Positions 1 through 12,115 of a stretch of DNA of 64,000 nt are shown here, in pieces. The number at the start of each line of letters is the position of its first letter. Position 1 is the stretch's first letter. A program made the translations under genes and the position numbers. The DNA is from Dasypus novemcinctus (lineage: Eukaryota; Chordata; Mammalia; Cingulata; Dasypodidae). The notes beneath the pieces are model-generated. The model was not told where the DNA came from. It ran no database searches and was given only the letters and a program-made list of their open reading frames with translations. The stretch is from positions 33,958,770-34,022,769 of the forward strand of contig NC_080682.1 in NCBI RefSeq assembly GCF_030445035.2, written 5' to 3'.

Positions 1-840
1 TTGGTATGATCTATAGATTGTAGTTAACAACAATACTATGATATTCTTGCATCAAAGCCAAAGATATACTGTGTTGATAATGGAGGTATATGGAAAAAGT
101 GTTCCAAATGTACATTATAGACTATGGTTTGTGATAATAATCTGATGATATTACCTCATTACCTGATGATGTTACCTCTGTAACAAATTTTCCACCATAG
201 TGTGGTGTGTTGGTAAAGGGGTGTAGTATGGGGAATCTACACGTGTGTAATAAAAATGTATTTTTTAAAAAATAGTGTGGGTTTGGGGAAAAACACACCA
301 AATGTAAGATAGTTGGTAGTAATATTTTGATGATGCTCTTGCATAGTTGGTAACAAATGTTTCACAACAATGCAAAGTGTTGGTGGAGGTAATGTATGAG
401 ACCCCTGTATGATGTTACATATGTTTATTTTGTAAGTTCACAAACTTTACTACACACTTATTGTTTATGCATGTTCTTGTATGAATGATATACTTCAATA
501 AAAGTATATTATATATAGATAGATAGATATTTGAAAAATAATAATAGGGTGGGTTGGGAAAAAGTCACCATATATAAGATAAAGACTATAATTAGGAGCA
601 AGATTTTTACAAAATTCTTTCATAATTTGTAACAAAAACAAATGTCTCATGGCAATGCACAGTGTGGGTGGAGAGTTGATATATGGGGCTCCTGTATTAT
701 GTTATGCATGTTTGCTTTGCAGGTTCACAACTTTCACTGTACATTTGTTGTTTATGTACTTTCATATATAAATGATATAAAAATCATAATCATAATAATA
801 GGGTGAGTTGGGGAAAATACTTTGGTTAGTAGAAGTATTT
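1..840 (+). repeat. Tandem ~260-bp units of L1 3' UTR type
   Basis: At least three imperfect head-to-tail units start near 1, 275 and 540, with a fragment near 790. Each holds the same ordered landmarks: GGGTGGGTTGGG, a CACCA...TAAGAT stretch, TTTTGATGATGCTC, GGTAACAAATGTTTCAC, a GTATGAGACCCCTGTATGA-like block and a TTGTTTATG...ATAAA tail. The same phrases occur in single-copy L1 3' tails elsewhere in the window (e.g. 21470-21690 and 41100-41390), so I read this as an expanded L1 3' UTR. A TAGA microsatellite lies at about 518-533. The left end runs off the window. Confidence 0.6.
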
Positions 841-849
841 TGAGGATGC

Positions 850-3106
850 TCTTTAACCATTAATTAAGGCCAAGGGCAAGAAGCCATCATTTTAACTGCT
901 TACTCATTGTATCTCTCACACAAAAAAATGACTGAGTGGGAGCAAGATGCTGCCCAAGTGAGCTGTTTTGGGAACCTGAAGAGCAGGAGGCTTCAGGGCA
1001 TTTATCTGGAGAGAGAGTTAGATAAGGAGATAGCTTGCTCAAGGTAAAACCCCGTGTTTTTTGCCACTGAGGCTAGAAGCTGCAGGATGGCTAAGAACCA
1101 CCCTCAAGGCAAAGCTGCTGTGCACCCTAAGCCCTGACTACCGCTGGCCACTCAGCAGGGGGGAGCCTTCTCCAAGAGTGGGAGTGTTCTAGTGAAGGGT
1201 GGAGAGGGGTTTTCTTTCTGTTGTTTTGGGTCCCTGGACCTCCACTGAGCTTTGAAGAGAATATCAGCTGGCTCAAGGTGGCACCAGTAAGAAAGGAGAG
1301 ATGAATCTCTTTAAGGCTTCCTGATTTGAGCCCCAAACCCCACTGGCCACCCAGCAGGAGGGAGCTTTCTCCAAGAGTGGAAGGGTTCAGGTGAAGGGTG
1401 GAGAGGTGTTTTCTTTCTGTGGGTTTGCTTCCCTGGACCCCCTTTGAATGTTGAGAAGCATACCGGGTGGCTTGAGGTGACACCAGAATGAGGTGAGAGG
1501 CAAATCTGCTAAGGTAGCCAGATTTACCTAATGGCTCTGGGATATAGAAACTTGGCCTAGGAGAGGGCAGACTCTAGCAATTGAGTAGTCCCATGTTGAA
1601 AACTATTAACATTTCAACTCCTTTAAGGGAGGCAGGCAAAAGGAAGTATTTAACAAATTTCCAAGAGCTTATTTAGAGTTACCTGGGAGGAGACAGTAGT
1701 CTGGATAGGATTGAGAGTCATTTTTCTATGGAGAATTCAGTCACTAGGGTCCCATTTGAATTTCAAAAGGAAACTCAACTTGACCTGGAGAGGTGAAGGG
1801 AGTTCCCTTTACACAGGCAGTTGCATCCTGCTGCCCTAGGAGAGAAAGCAATAAGGATAGAAAAGGGGCAGGGGCAGACTCCTAGTCAGCAGGAATCTAT
1901 CCAAGTGCAAAGAGTCAAATCGTCCCAAGGAAAGTGACTGGATAGCTTTCAGAAGGGCTAAGTGTCCCAATGAGAAAGTTTAGTTCATTGGAGGGGTTTC
2001 CACCTTGAATATATGAGGTCCCTAGTTCCATTCCCAGTTCCTCTTAGAACAGTGATCACTGGGATATCAAATATCCAGCTGATATTTTAGAACTGAGTAA
2101 ACATAAACATTACTTTTGTATTAGCTTCTCTTGGGTCTCTTAATTTTCTTAAAAGAAAATTAATTTAAGAAAAATTTAACTTAGTTCACTTGCTAAAACT
2201 CACTTAACAACCTGCAGAGGGAAGGCTGTATGGTAATTCATCAATGAACACTGGCAGTCTGAGAAGCTCCAATAGGGGCCTAAGAGAGAAAGCTGTTCTT
2301 CCTTGGTTTTTGTTTGACTGCTTGCTTGTAGGGTTGTTTTGTTTTTTTTTTTTTTTCTGTTTTCTTGTTTGTCTTTCCTCTTTCTTCCTCAACCCTTCTT
2401 TTACAGATTAGGTGCTCCTGGCTTGTTTTTTTTGTTTGCAGTGTGTTTCCTTTTCCTTGATTTTCCCTTTTTTGTGTGCCGGTTTTGCCCACCAATGCTT
2501 TCTCTTTTCCTTCCTTCATTATTCTATCTTCCACTTTCTGTTGTGGTTCTTACATTCTACGTCTTTTTGTCTAGATCTCCATTTTCCTGGTTTTCATTTC
2601 TGTCTCATCTATCCTGTTTTCTTTCTTTTATTAACTTTCTTCCCTTTTGTACTTTCTTTTCTCTTTCCATCTCTCCTCATCATTTGTTCCTTTTAATACA
2701 TTTCATATATGTATTTTCTCTATTTGGTTTCCCATTTCATTGTAGATACTCCACTTTTTTACTTCTATTACTTTACACTGCATACATGAGTCAAATATTC
2801 ATTTTCCTAGGTCTTATACAGCTACCCTTCTAACTTTTGCTATTACTATAATAGTATCCTTTTTATTTTCTTACCTCTTTTGCTTTCTCCGATTGCAATT
2901 TTTTTTTTCAAGGGAACATTGAAAACAGCAAGGAATTAGAACAAGAAGAATGAAGTGTCAAGAAGAAAACTTAAAACACACAAAAATATCATCTAAATAA
3001 AGCCCTAGAGTAGAAAGAGAAGCTAATCAACTGAATAAACCCATCAAGATAAAAAGATGACCAGAGAGCAACAAAAGTTACAAAACATACCAAGAAACAG
3101 GAAGAC
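850..3106 (+). mobile_element. L1 5' UTR with ~198-bp monomers and a pyrimidine-rich segment
   Basis: This lies directly upstream of a decayed L1 ORF1. Two similar monomers are visible: the phrase CTGGCCACTCAGCAGG near 1144 recurs as CTGGCCACCCAGCAGG near 1342, both followed by TTCTCCAAGAGTGG and GAAGGGTGGAGAGG. Repeated monomers are a known L1 promoter design in mouse; here they are only observed. From about 2330 to 2900 the plus strand is strongly T/C-rich, producing long meaningless ORFs on both strands. The boundary with the preceding repeat is approximate. Confidence 0.6.
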
Positions 3107-3960
3107 ATGACCCAGTCCAATGAACAAACTAAAAATGAGGATCAGGGATGCAGAACATCAAACAACTAAACAAAGCTGTCAAAACAGACATCATGGACCA
3201 ACTTAATGAATTGAAGGAAGAGATTAAGAATATTAAGAAGACACTGGAGGAATATGCTGAAAAAGTTGTAAAAATATATAAAAAGATAACAGATATGATG
3301 GAGATGAATGACACAACCCAAGAAACTGAAAGCCCTTGGAGCACATAACAGTAGATATGAAGAGGCAGAGGAAAGAATTAATGATGTGGGAGATAGTACA
3401 TCTAAAATCAAACAGATAGTCGAAGAGATAGATAAAAAGATAGAAAAAAATCCATCAGGGACTTAGTGATTTAAACAACAACACAAAATGCACAAATATA
3501 TGCACTGTAGGCATCCCAGAGGGAGAAGAACAAGGAAAGGGGAGAGAACGAGTGTTTGAGGAAATAATGTCTGAAAATTTCCTTACCCTATTGAGAGAGA
3601 TGTATATACATGTTCAGAAAGCACAGCACACCCCAAACAGTATAAATACCAGCCAGCATACTCCAAGATGTATACTTGTCAAACTGTCCAATGCTCAATA
3701 CAAAGAGAAAATACTGAAGGCAACAAGAGAAAAGAGAACCATCACATACAAAGAAAGCTCAATAAGATCAACTGCTGTTATATCATTTGAAACCAAGGAG
3801 GTAAGAAGGCAGTGGTTTGCCATAGTTAAGGTGTCAGAAGAAAAAAATATTTCAGGCCAAGAATTCTCTATCCAGCAAAGCTGGGATTCAAAAATGAGGG
3901 AGACTTCAAAATGTTCACAGATAAACATAAATTAAAATAGTCTGTCAATAAGAAACCTCT
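3107..3960 (+). pseudogene. L1 ORF1 (RNA-binding chaperone), decayed
   Basis: ORF1p is the trimeric RNA-binding protein of the LINE-1 ribonucleoprotein. A first piece from 3148 gives 66 residues that are lysine/glutamate-rich with leucine spacing, as expected of the ORF1p coiled coil. A second frame from 3552 gives 127 residues resembling the RRM and C-terminal domain, including ENFLTLLREM and ILKATREKRTITYKESSIRS. The pieces are in different frames and a stop ends the coiled coil at 3348, so no full ORF1p can be made. An upstream ATG at 3107 is out of frame with 3148. The last ~40 residues (from about 3800) have shifted away from the usual ending. Confidence 0.8.
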
Positions 3961-4099
3961 CCTACAAAATACACCTAAAGGGAATTTTACTGGTCAAAAG
4001 GAAAAAAAAAAAAAAACCAGGAGAAAGAGAGTTGAAGGAGAGTACAAGAACAAATAAAAAACAAAAAGAGAAATAATAACAAATAGCATGATGAAAACA

Positions 4100-6800
4100 T
4101 GACTAATGTAAGTAATTCCTTGAATGTAATAGCATTGAATATTAATGGAATAACTATCCATTCAAGAGACACAGATTGGCTGAATGGATAAGGAAATATG
4201 ACCCATCTATATGCTGTCTACAAAAAACCCACCTTTTACTCAGGGATTCAAGGAGGCTGAAAGTGAATTGCTAGAAAACAATTTTACAAGAAAACAATAG
4301 CCAAAAATAGCGGGAATAGTTATACTAGGATCAGACAAAATAGACTTTAAAGGCAAAACTATTGTAAGAGACAAAGATCAATTCTTTATATTAGTAAAAG
4401 GGGTCATCTTTTAAGAAAAGAGCATTTATGCACATAACCAGGATGCCTCAAAACACAAGTCAAACAATGGAAAAACTAAGTGGAGAGATAGATGGCTGTA
4501 CAATTATATTTTTGGGACTTTAATACACCATTATCACCATTAGAACATCATGACAAAGAACCAAAAAAGAAATAAAGACTTTGTTTAATACATTAGATGA
4601 TCTGGATTTAATAGACATATACAGAACACTACATCCAAATTAAGTGGGATGGACATTATTCTTGAGTGCACATGGATCATTCTAAGAGATAGACCACATG
4701 CTAGGCCACAAAAAAATTCTCAATGAATTCAGAAAAATTGAAATTATATAAAGTAATTTCTCTGACCACAATGGAAAAATCTGGAAATCAGCAAGGGCCA
4801 GAGAAACAGATTAGTCATCAAGATATGGAAATTAACAATATATTTTTAAACAAACAGTGGGTCAAGGAGGAAATTTCAAAAGAAATCACTAACTACACTG
4901 AAATGAATGAAAATGAAAACAAAACATATCAAAACCTATTTGATGCAGCAAAACCTGTACTCAGAGGGAAATTCATAGTCCCATATGCTTAGGTCAAAAA
5001 AGAAGAGTTAAAATCAAACACCTAACTTCACATCTGGATGAACTGGAACAAAAACAACAAACTAAACCAAAAGGAAGGAGAAAGAAAGAAATAAGAATGG
5101 TTAGAGGGAAATTAATGAAATAGAAAAAATGAAAGCACAAGAAAAAAATAACACCAAAGCTGGTTTTTTTAGATTAATAAAATTAACAAATCCTTAGCTA
5201 TACTAACAGAGATAAAAAGAGAGAAGATGCAAAGGCAGGAAGTAAGAAATGAGGAAAGGGATATCACCACCAACCCCACAGAAAAAAGGAGTATCATAAA
5301 AGGATACTTTGAAAACTTATATTCTGACAAGGAGGATAATTTAGAGGAAATGGATAAATTCCTAGAAATGTGCAAGCAACCTACATTTACAAAAGAAGAA
5401 ATTGATGAAACCAACTGACCAATCAGTAGTATAGAGATAGAATCAGTCATTAAAAACCTCTCAACTAAGAAAAGCCCAGGAATTGTTAGCTTCATAGGTT
5501 AATTCTACCAAACATTCCAGAAAGAACTAACACCAATCCTGCAAAAATCCTCCAAAAAGGAACATTGCTTAACTCATTCTATGATGCCTACATTATCCCA
5601 ATACCAAAGCCAAACAAAGATGCCACAAGAAAGCAAATTTGTGGACCAATCTCTCTAATGAAATTCGATGCTAAAATACTCAAGAAAATTCTTGCTAATC
5701 AAATTCAGCAACACTTCAAATGAATTACACACCATGAGCAAGATGGTTTCATTCCTGGTATGCAAGGATGGTTCAACATAAGAAAACAGTCAATGCATTA
5801 TACTACATAAACAGATTGAAAGAAAAAATTACACAATCATCTCTATAGACACAGAAAAAACATTCAACAAAATATAGCACCCTTTCCTGATAAAATCACT
5901 GCAAAAGACAGGAATAGAAGGAAACATTCTGAACATGATAAAGGGTACATATGCAAAACCCACAGTTAACATGATACATAATGATGAAATCCTAAAAGCT
6001 TTCCCACTAAGATTGGGAACCAGACAAGGATGCTACTATCACCACTCTTACTTAACATTGTGTTAAAAGTACTTGTTTGAACACTGAGGCAAGAAAAAGA
6101 TATAAAAGACATCCAAATTGGAAAGGAAGAAGTCAAAATTTCACTATAGGCAAATGACATGATCCTATACGTAGAAAGCTCTGAGAAATCTACAACAAAA
6201 CTTCTAGAACTTATATATGAGTTCAGTAAATTCGCAGGTTATAAGATGAATGTGCAAAAATCAGTAGCATTTCTGTACACCCATAATGAGCCATCTGAGG
6301 AGGAAATCAAGGAAAAAAAATACCATTTACAATGGTAAATTAAAAAATCAAAGACCCAGGAACAAATTTAACTAAGAATGTAAATGACTGATACACAGAA
6401 AAGAACATAATACTATTAAAGGAAATAAAAAATAAATAAATGGACGAATATTCCCTGTTCATGGATAGGAAGACCAAATATCATTAAAGTATCTATCCTA
6501 CCCAAACTAATCTACAGATTTAATGCAATCCCAATAAAAAAATAACAGAAATTTTTACTGAATTGGAAAAGTTTACCATGAAATTTATTTGGAAGGGAAT
6601 GAGTCCTTGAAATGCCAAAGACATTTTAAAAAAGAAAAATGATATCAGAGGAATCACTTACCTGATTTTAAATCACACAACAAGCCTACAATGGTCAAAA
6701 CTGCATGGTATTGGCACAAGGATAGACATACTCACCAATGAAACAGAACTTAGAGTTCTGATATAGATCCTCATATATAAGGTCAAATGATATTTGACTG
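4100..6800 (+). pseudogene. L1 ORF2 (endonuclease-reverse transcriptase), decayed and 3'-truncated
   Basis: ORF2p nicks the target and reverse transcribes L1 RNA. Frame fragments across this stretch resemble ORF2. Around 4130-4250 an endonuclease-like stretch encodes ALNINGITI and CCLQKTHLLL-like residues. An 89-residue fragment (4723-4992) includes KQWVKEEISKEITNYTEMNENENKTYQNLFDAAKPVLRGKF. Reverse transcriptase pieces lie at 5500-6300. The catalytic FADD-type motif near 6146-6165 reads ANDM after a stop, so the active-site aspartates are damaged. Similarity stops near 6800 without a 3' UTR or poly(A) tail. Many stops and frameshifts make this a fossil. Confidence 0.8.
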
Positions 6801-7450
6801 GCTCTGCTAGTGATTGATAGTGTTGCTTTGCCTATGTTAATGTCCAAAGAACATCAGTTTTCTCATCAATAAGACTGCCCTAAATTATTTTGTTTCTTTG
6901 TTACTATGTAGATCACATAAGATAATGCACAAGAGAAATACTAACTCCCAGGTCAATTTAAGCAAAATATGGTATTATTTTGCTGAAATTTCCAAAAGAC
7001 ATAATGTGATGGCAGAGAAGAATTATATGCCTAATAGCATAGAATATTGTGATTAGTTGTGATTAAGCTCAATAGAATTATATTTCAGTATATATTTAGT
7101 ATCATATGACAAACACATATATATAGCTTCAAGAAGAAATACTTATCTTATGGCTTGGGAACCATTCACTGCTCAATGTTTTCATGGAAAAAAAAACACA
7201 ATTTTATAAATATTTTATTTTTGATAAATAAAATGGAAGTCATATTTCAATTGTATGCCTCATTCATATATAGTCAAATATTTAATATTATAAAATATTT
7301 AATATATCTTATATAGAAGCACTCTGAAATGACACCATGTTCATGAATTTGAACTTAATATGTCTGAAAATTTTGGTCAGTCTTAGTTATTATGTGTAAA
7401 ATATGAAGTTACATTTATAAATCAACTAATTCAGGGAAAAATAGATTCAA
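6800..7450. other. AT-rich DNA, no gene seen
   Basis: No ORF, repeat family or RNA gene is recognisable between the L1 remnant and the start of duplicated block A. The DNA is AT-rich with short A and TA runs. Confidence 0.5.
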
Positions 7451-7737
7451 TACATGATTTTAGAGGCCCTTACTTTACCAGAATCTTGTCTTAGACATGC
7501 TGGAAACGTGTAGAAAGTGTAGAATTATTATGTTGCTGTAACTTATGTGGTATATCTTAGTCAATATGTATTATGTAGTGGATTCCTTTAGCAGACTGTT
7601 TTTTGATAACATTTTTTTGAAATTTGATTGCATATTTTTATTACCTTTCGCTCTTCTGCTTGCTATCTTGCTATTTTCTATTTTGTAATTGACCATCTCC
7701 AGAAAATGTTTTATGATGTAGTCCAGGCATTCTCATA

Positions 7738-7900
7738 AAGGGAGAAAAGGGTAGAGAGATGAAAGAGGGAAGGGGAGAGGGGGAATGTGACAGAGAGAGG
7801 GAAAGTGAGAGAGAGAGAGAAAGAAAGAGAGGGAGAGAGAGAGGGCAGAGAGAGAGAAAAAAAGGAAGGGGAGAAGGTAGGAGGGAGAGATGGAGGAATA
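7738..7900. repeat. Purine (GA)n-rich simple repeat
   Basis: This is an imperfect run of GAGA, GGGAGA and GAAAG units. Copy B has a much shorter purine tract at the same place (about 43485-43550), so the tract expanded or contracted after the duplication. The ORFs on both strands here (Ser/Leu/Pro or Arg/Glu runs) are artefacts of the repeat. Confidence 0.9.
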
Positions 7901-8480
7901 GAGAATGGCAAATAAGAAATGGAGTAGAAATAAAGAGAAAGAAAATGTACACAACACATTTTATCAACAAAAATTTAATTCATAATTCTATTATTAATTG
8001 ATATATTTGGAGTCATTTAAACAAAATTATAAATTATTATAAAAATTTTACTGTGTGTGTTTGAAAGAGATATGGGTAAAATGTATGAGTTTACTCAGAA
8101 ATAGGAATTTTACCTAATTATATATTTTACTCTAGAATTTTCTAAGGATCAAATCAGCATTTTTTAGTTTGTTCTGTAAGTCTACATTCATGAAGCTATT
8201 TATTTTAGGTATTAAAAAAATTCTTCATCTACATTTGAAGGAGCTTTTCTGGGAAAATAAAGTCATGTTTTTATTCTCATTCCAGTGATTTTTAGCTGAT
8301 ATGCTCATTCTCTTCTTGACAGATAAACATCTCAAGACGGCAAAATCTTAGTATATATTTAATGTCATGGATAAAAATTAGTTGTATATCAATGAATTCA
8401 GCACAGTCTAATGCATGGCAAAGGTTCCATTCCATTAAACCCTGGAAAACACAGGACTCAATTATTAAGAATGGTCTATG

Positions 8481-8845
8481 GGGAAAAGGACTTGGCCAAG
8501 TGGTTAGGGCATCCGTCTACCACATGGGAGGTCCACGGTTCAAACCCCGGGCCTCCTTGACCCGTGTGGAGCTGGCCCATGTGCAGTGCTGATGAGCACA
8601 AGGAGTGCCCTGCCACGCAGGGGTGTCCCCCACGTAGGGGAGCTCCACGCGCAGGGAGTGCGCCCATAAGGAGAGTCGCCCAGTGCAAAGAAGAGTGCAG
8701 CCTGCCCAGGAATGGCGCCACCCACACTTCCCGTACTGGTGACGACAAGAGAAGCGGACAAACAAGACGCAGCAAATAGACACAGAGAACCGACTACCGG
8801 GGGAGGGGGGGAATTAAATAAATAAATAAATCTTTAAAAAAAAAA
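8481..8845 (+). mobile_element. DAS-III-type SINE
   Basis: This is a tRNA-derived retrotransposon copied by L1 machinery. The head has an A box TGGCCAAGTGG (8493-8503) and a B box GGTTCAAACCC (8537-8547), the internal RNA polymerase III promoter. A long GC-rich body follows, then an (AATA)n and A-rich tail. It is flanked by a perfect 14-bp target duplication AAGAATGGTCTATG (8467-8480 and 8846-8859). The paralogous site in copy B (about 44085-44115) has no SINE, so the insertion post-dates the duplication. A second copy lies at 58622-59043. Confidence 0.92.
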
Positions 8846-8859
8846 AAGAATGGTCTATG

Positions 8860-10165
8860 ACAAGGTGAAGGAAGAATAAAAAATGGTACTGTACTATGTT
8901 TACATTTCACTCCTAAATATATTGAATCTTGGATTTTTGTGTATTGTCACTAAAATTTTCAGTCCATATACAAATGCCTCTGTAATTTTTCTTTATTATT
9001 ATATTTTGATACACTATTCTGTCTTTATACTCCATTGAATGAGAAAACATTTTGATTGCACAGAGAAAAAAACATAAACACTACTTGTATCAATACTGTA
9101 ATTTAATTTCTTTAGAAATATTTTTATAAACAACTTTATTAGTGATTATAAGATGACATTTATTTCAGAGTTATTTTAGCGACTATATGAAATTGTTGTG
9201 CTTTGTTCTTGACAGAAATATGTTCCAAAAATACACCCAAGGACTTTGCAGGGATAGTAAGCATGTGAATAGAGTCATTAAGTTAAAACTTGAATAACAA
9301 TACGAATAATATAATAAGCTGCAAAAGCCCCAGATAGGTAAAATATTGATACAGTTATTATACCTTTTTTTTTGTAAAAACAAAGTTTAATGGAGATAAA
9401 AATTAGTATAATTAACATTTCCTTTTATACTATTATCATAACGCATGGCATTTTGTGGCATTATTGTTAAAGTTATAATAAAATAGTCATAAACACCAGG
9501 AAGCCCAGGAACATATGCGAATTTAAGGGGAAATGCTAAATCTTATAAATAGTTACTGCTAAGGGTTGACTCCAGTTAGTGCTAATTTTTAATGCTACCA
9601 CTTCTGACAGGAAAGTACTTACTTTGGCAGCACATAAAATAAAATTAGATCTAGCCTAGGATTAATTGCTGCTGCTTAATTTATTGAATCATTGCCGATA
9701 GTGTTTCCATTAAGACTCTTACTTTTGACCAATTTCCCAGCTATTGTACCCCTTTTCACAGCACACAAGGTGCATTTACCTCCAGAGCATCCTCTGCTAC
9801 CCTTTCATCACTGCTCCTGAAGGCCTAGTGGAATGGGATCCTGCCAGGAAAGAGCACAAACTGGTTGTTTCTGAAAAGAAAGCCATGTCAAAAAGTTGAA
9901 ATGTGAGTATAGCTGATCACATTTTTAAGTCACCAGGATACATTTTAAATTAAATAATTTTCACATAGTTAATCATTTAAATTTAATAAAATCTTGTAAT
10001 GTGAATGTGATTGCTCCCATTTTATAATTAAGACCACTAATGAAAGGCATTTCATGCACATTGTAGCATATTTAGGAATATCATTCAGGTGTGTACTTTC
10101 CCCAATGACATTTTTGGGTAAAGAATTGCAATATTCATGAGTCTTTGTGAAATATTTTTTACAGT
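8860..10165. other. AT-rich part of block A, no gene
   Basis: This is the paralogue of about 44110-45070. It is non-coding AT-rich DNA upstream of where a receptor sits in copy B. I see no exon, RNA gene or clear promoter. Confidence 0.6.
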
Positions 10166-11739
10166 AAGTTAGGCTTTCATCATTATGTTAATTCCCCTTC
10201 TGGAATCCTTGTGATGGAGCTCCAGAAAGTTACTTACTTGCTCCATGTGTTCTCACACACTCAGATCTCTCTTTTGGACATGGTTTTGCACTGTTTGCAT
10301 CAGCGGCATAGATTTTTACTCCATTATTTACTTCCCACTATCCAATCACAGGGCTTAATTAGATCTATGCTGAAATACTCAAACATATATGGAGATTATA
10401 TGATGATATTTATTGAATGTATTAGTTAGGTCCTGGAAAACAAATAAAAGTGTAGCATAAAGAATAATTTAAAACTGGTTACTATACACACTTGCTAGAA
10501 GTTCTCAAAAGCTAACCTAACTTTAGGAGTTCCTCTGATGTTACACCCTTTCTCAGTTTCTATCACTGCCTTTTGCCTCTATCTATGAGAAATGACCTTG
10601 CATTTACCATTATTCCTATAGTTTTACAGCTGAACAAATTCCTGAGAAATGGTTTCACATCACCTCAACTCACATATGCTTCTTCCTTAATTATTCTGTA
10701 CTGTTTATTTTTTGTTCTGAGATTTGTTTATTTGAAGGTATTTTAAGAGTGTAAATTTACTTTTCTTGCAATGAATTTCACTCTATTCCCCAACTGGGAT
10801 TCTTATGCCTGCATGATATCAATTCCACCAGAACAAAGTACCAAAGAGTTTATTATTTGTTAAGTATGAACTTGAAAGCCAATCAATGAATTTCATGACT
10901 TCATTTTCTAAACAACTATGCATATAGAACTCATACATCTCTATTGAATCAAGCTCAAGTTTGATAGCAGATTTTGGTATAAATATATACTCAAATTTCT
11001 TCTAAAAACAACAACAAACAAATTTTCAGATACACAACACTGACTATGTTATGGACAAGTTGTCTTATAAAGAAATTAGGCTGCCTGAAACCACAGCATG
11101 ATAAAATTTATTTTCATGACTATGATTTCCTGAAATGATTTTTCTGGAGTAAAGAAACAGCTACCTCCAATGTATTTCTAGATATCTATCATTTATAATA
11201 ATTATAATATTTACATTATCTCTGGATAATTTTTTAAGAGTTCTACCATTCAAACAAGGATTTCAAATTGTTAAGGTAAAGTTTCAATCAAGTTTTTTTC
11301 CGTGTTTAATAGTTTAAATGTTCTTTCAAATTTACAAAAATAATCTTTCCATGGTAAGAGAAGAGGTGAGCAGCAAGAAGAAGGCTGCACTCGCTATGCA
11401 TAATAATAACTGACGGATAATTCATTTAACAAATAAGGTAAAAATAGATGTCAAGTTAATATGCACGAAATGCTACTATTCCACTTTTTTCCCCCTAATA
11501 GTAGAATCCAAAGGGTGAGAACTAGCAATCTATTATGATTTTCTCTCTCAAAAGTTAGTATCAAATAGTGATATTTTTAACTCGACGTTTATATATTAAA
11601 TATCTTTCCCTCGAGCATGAATTAATTGATTTCCCTGCCCTACGGAATCGCATTTTCAAGTCATTTAAGTCATTACTTAACATTTGTTTTTGTGAATATT
11701 TGATTACTATCTAGCTCTAATACAGCACTGACTCTGTAA

Positions 11740-12115
11740 TTTGTATAAAGACAAGAATTGTATATGTCTGTCCACACATTTATATCTCCAGGGCATAACA
11801 TATTACCTGGAACATATAGTATATTAAGAAAATATTTTTGAATGAATGGTGAGTCACAGAGTGAGTAGTAGAGGCAGGTATTATCACTTATATGAGCTTT
11901 GTATTTACTGGACATAATGTAAATGCATTAACTCTAAGAGGTGGTCCTATTATTACTTATAATCACATTTGGAGAAACAGAGGCACATAAAAACTCTAAG
12001 GATATGCTTAAGTCCATATTGTTCTTAAGAATGTTACCATGATCCATACCTAACTCACTGGCAACAGAGTCTCTGCTTTTAAGTACCTTAGTACATAGCT
12101 TTCAAGAACAGAATG
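11740..12115 (-). repeat. Ancient L2/MIR fragments
   Basis: The phrase CAGGGCATAACATATTACC...AATATTTTTGAATGAATGG matches the antisense ending typical of old L2/MIR elements. The stretch near 11970-12110 (GAGAAACAGAGGCACATA and following) matches antisense MIR. Copy B has both at about 47995-48340, so they were present before the duplication. Confidence 0.6.

Noticed and set aside
1-840. Satellite DNA array
   Set aside because: Only about three diverged units carrying L1 3' tail phrases; too few and too heterogeneous for a satellite.
2339-2833. 164-codon ORF rich in Phe, Leu and Ser
   Set aside because: Translation of a T/C-rich stretch within the L1 5' UTR.
7671-8001. ORFs on both strands across the GA repeat
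   Set aside because: Low-complexity translation with no conserved counterpart in copy B.
8481-8560. A tRNA-Ala gene
   Set aside because: A and B boxes are present but the sequence continues into a SINE body with a poly(A) tail and target duplication.
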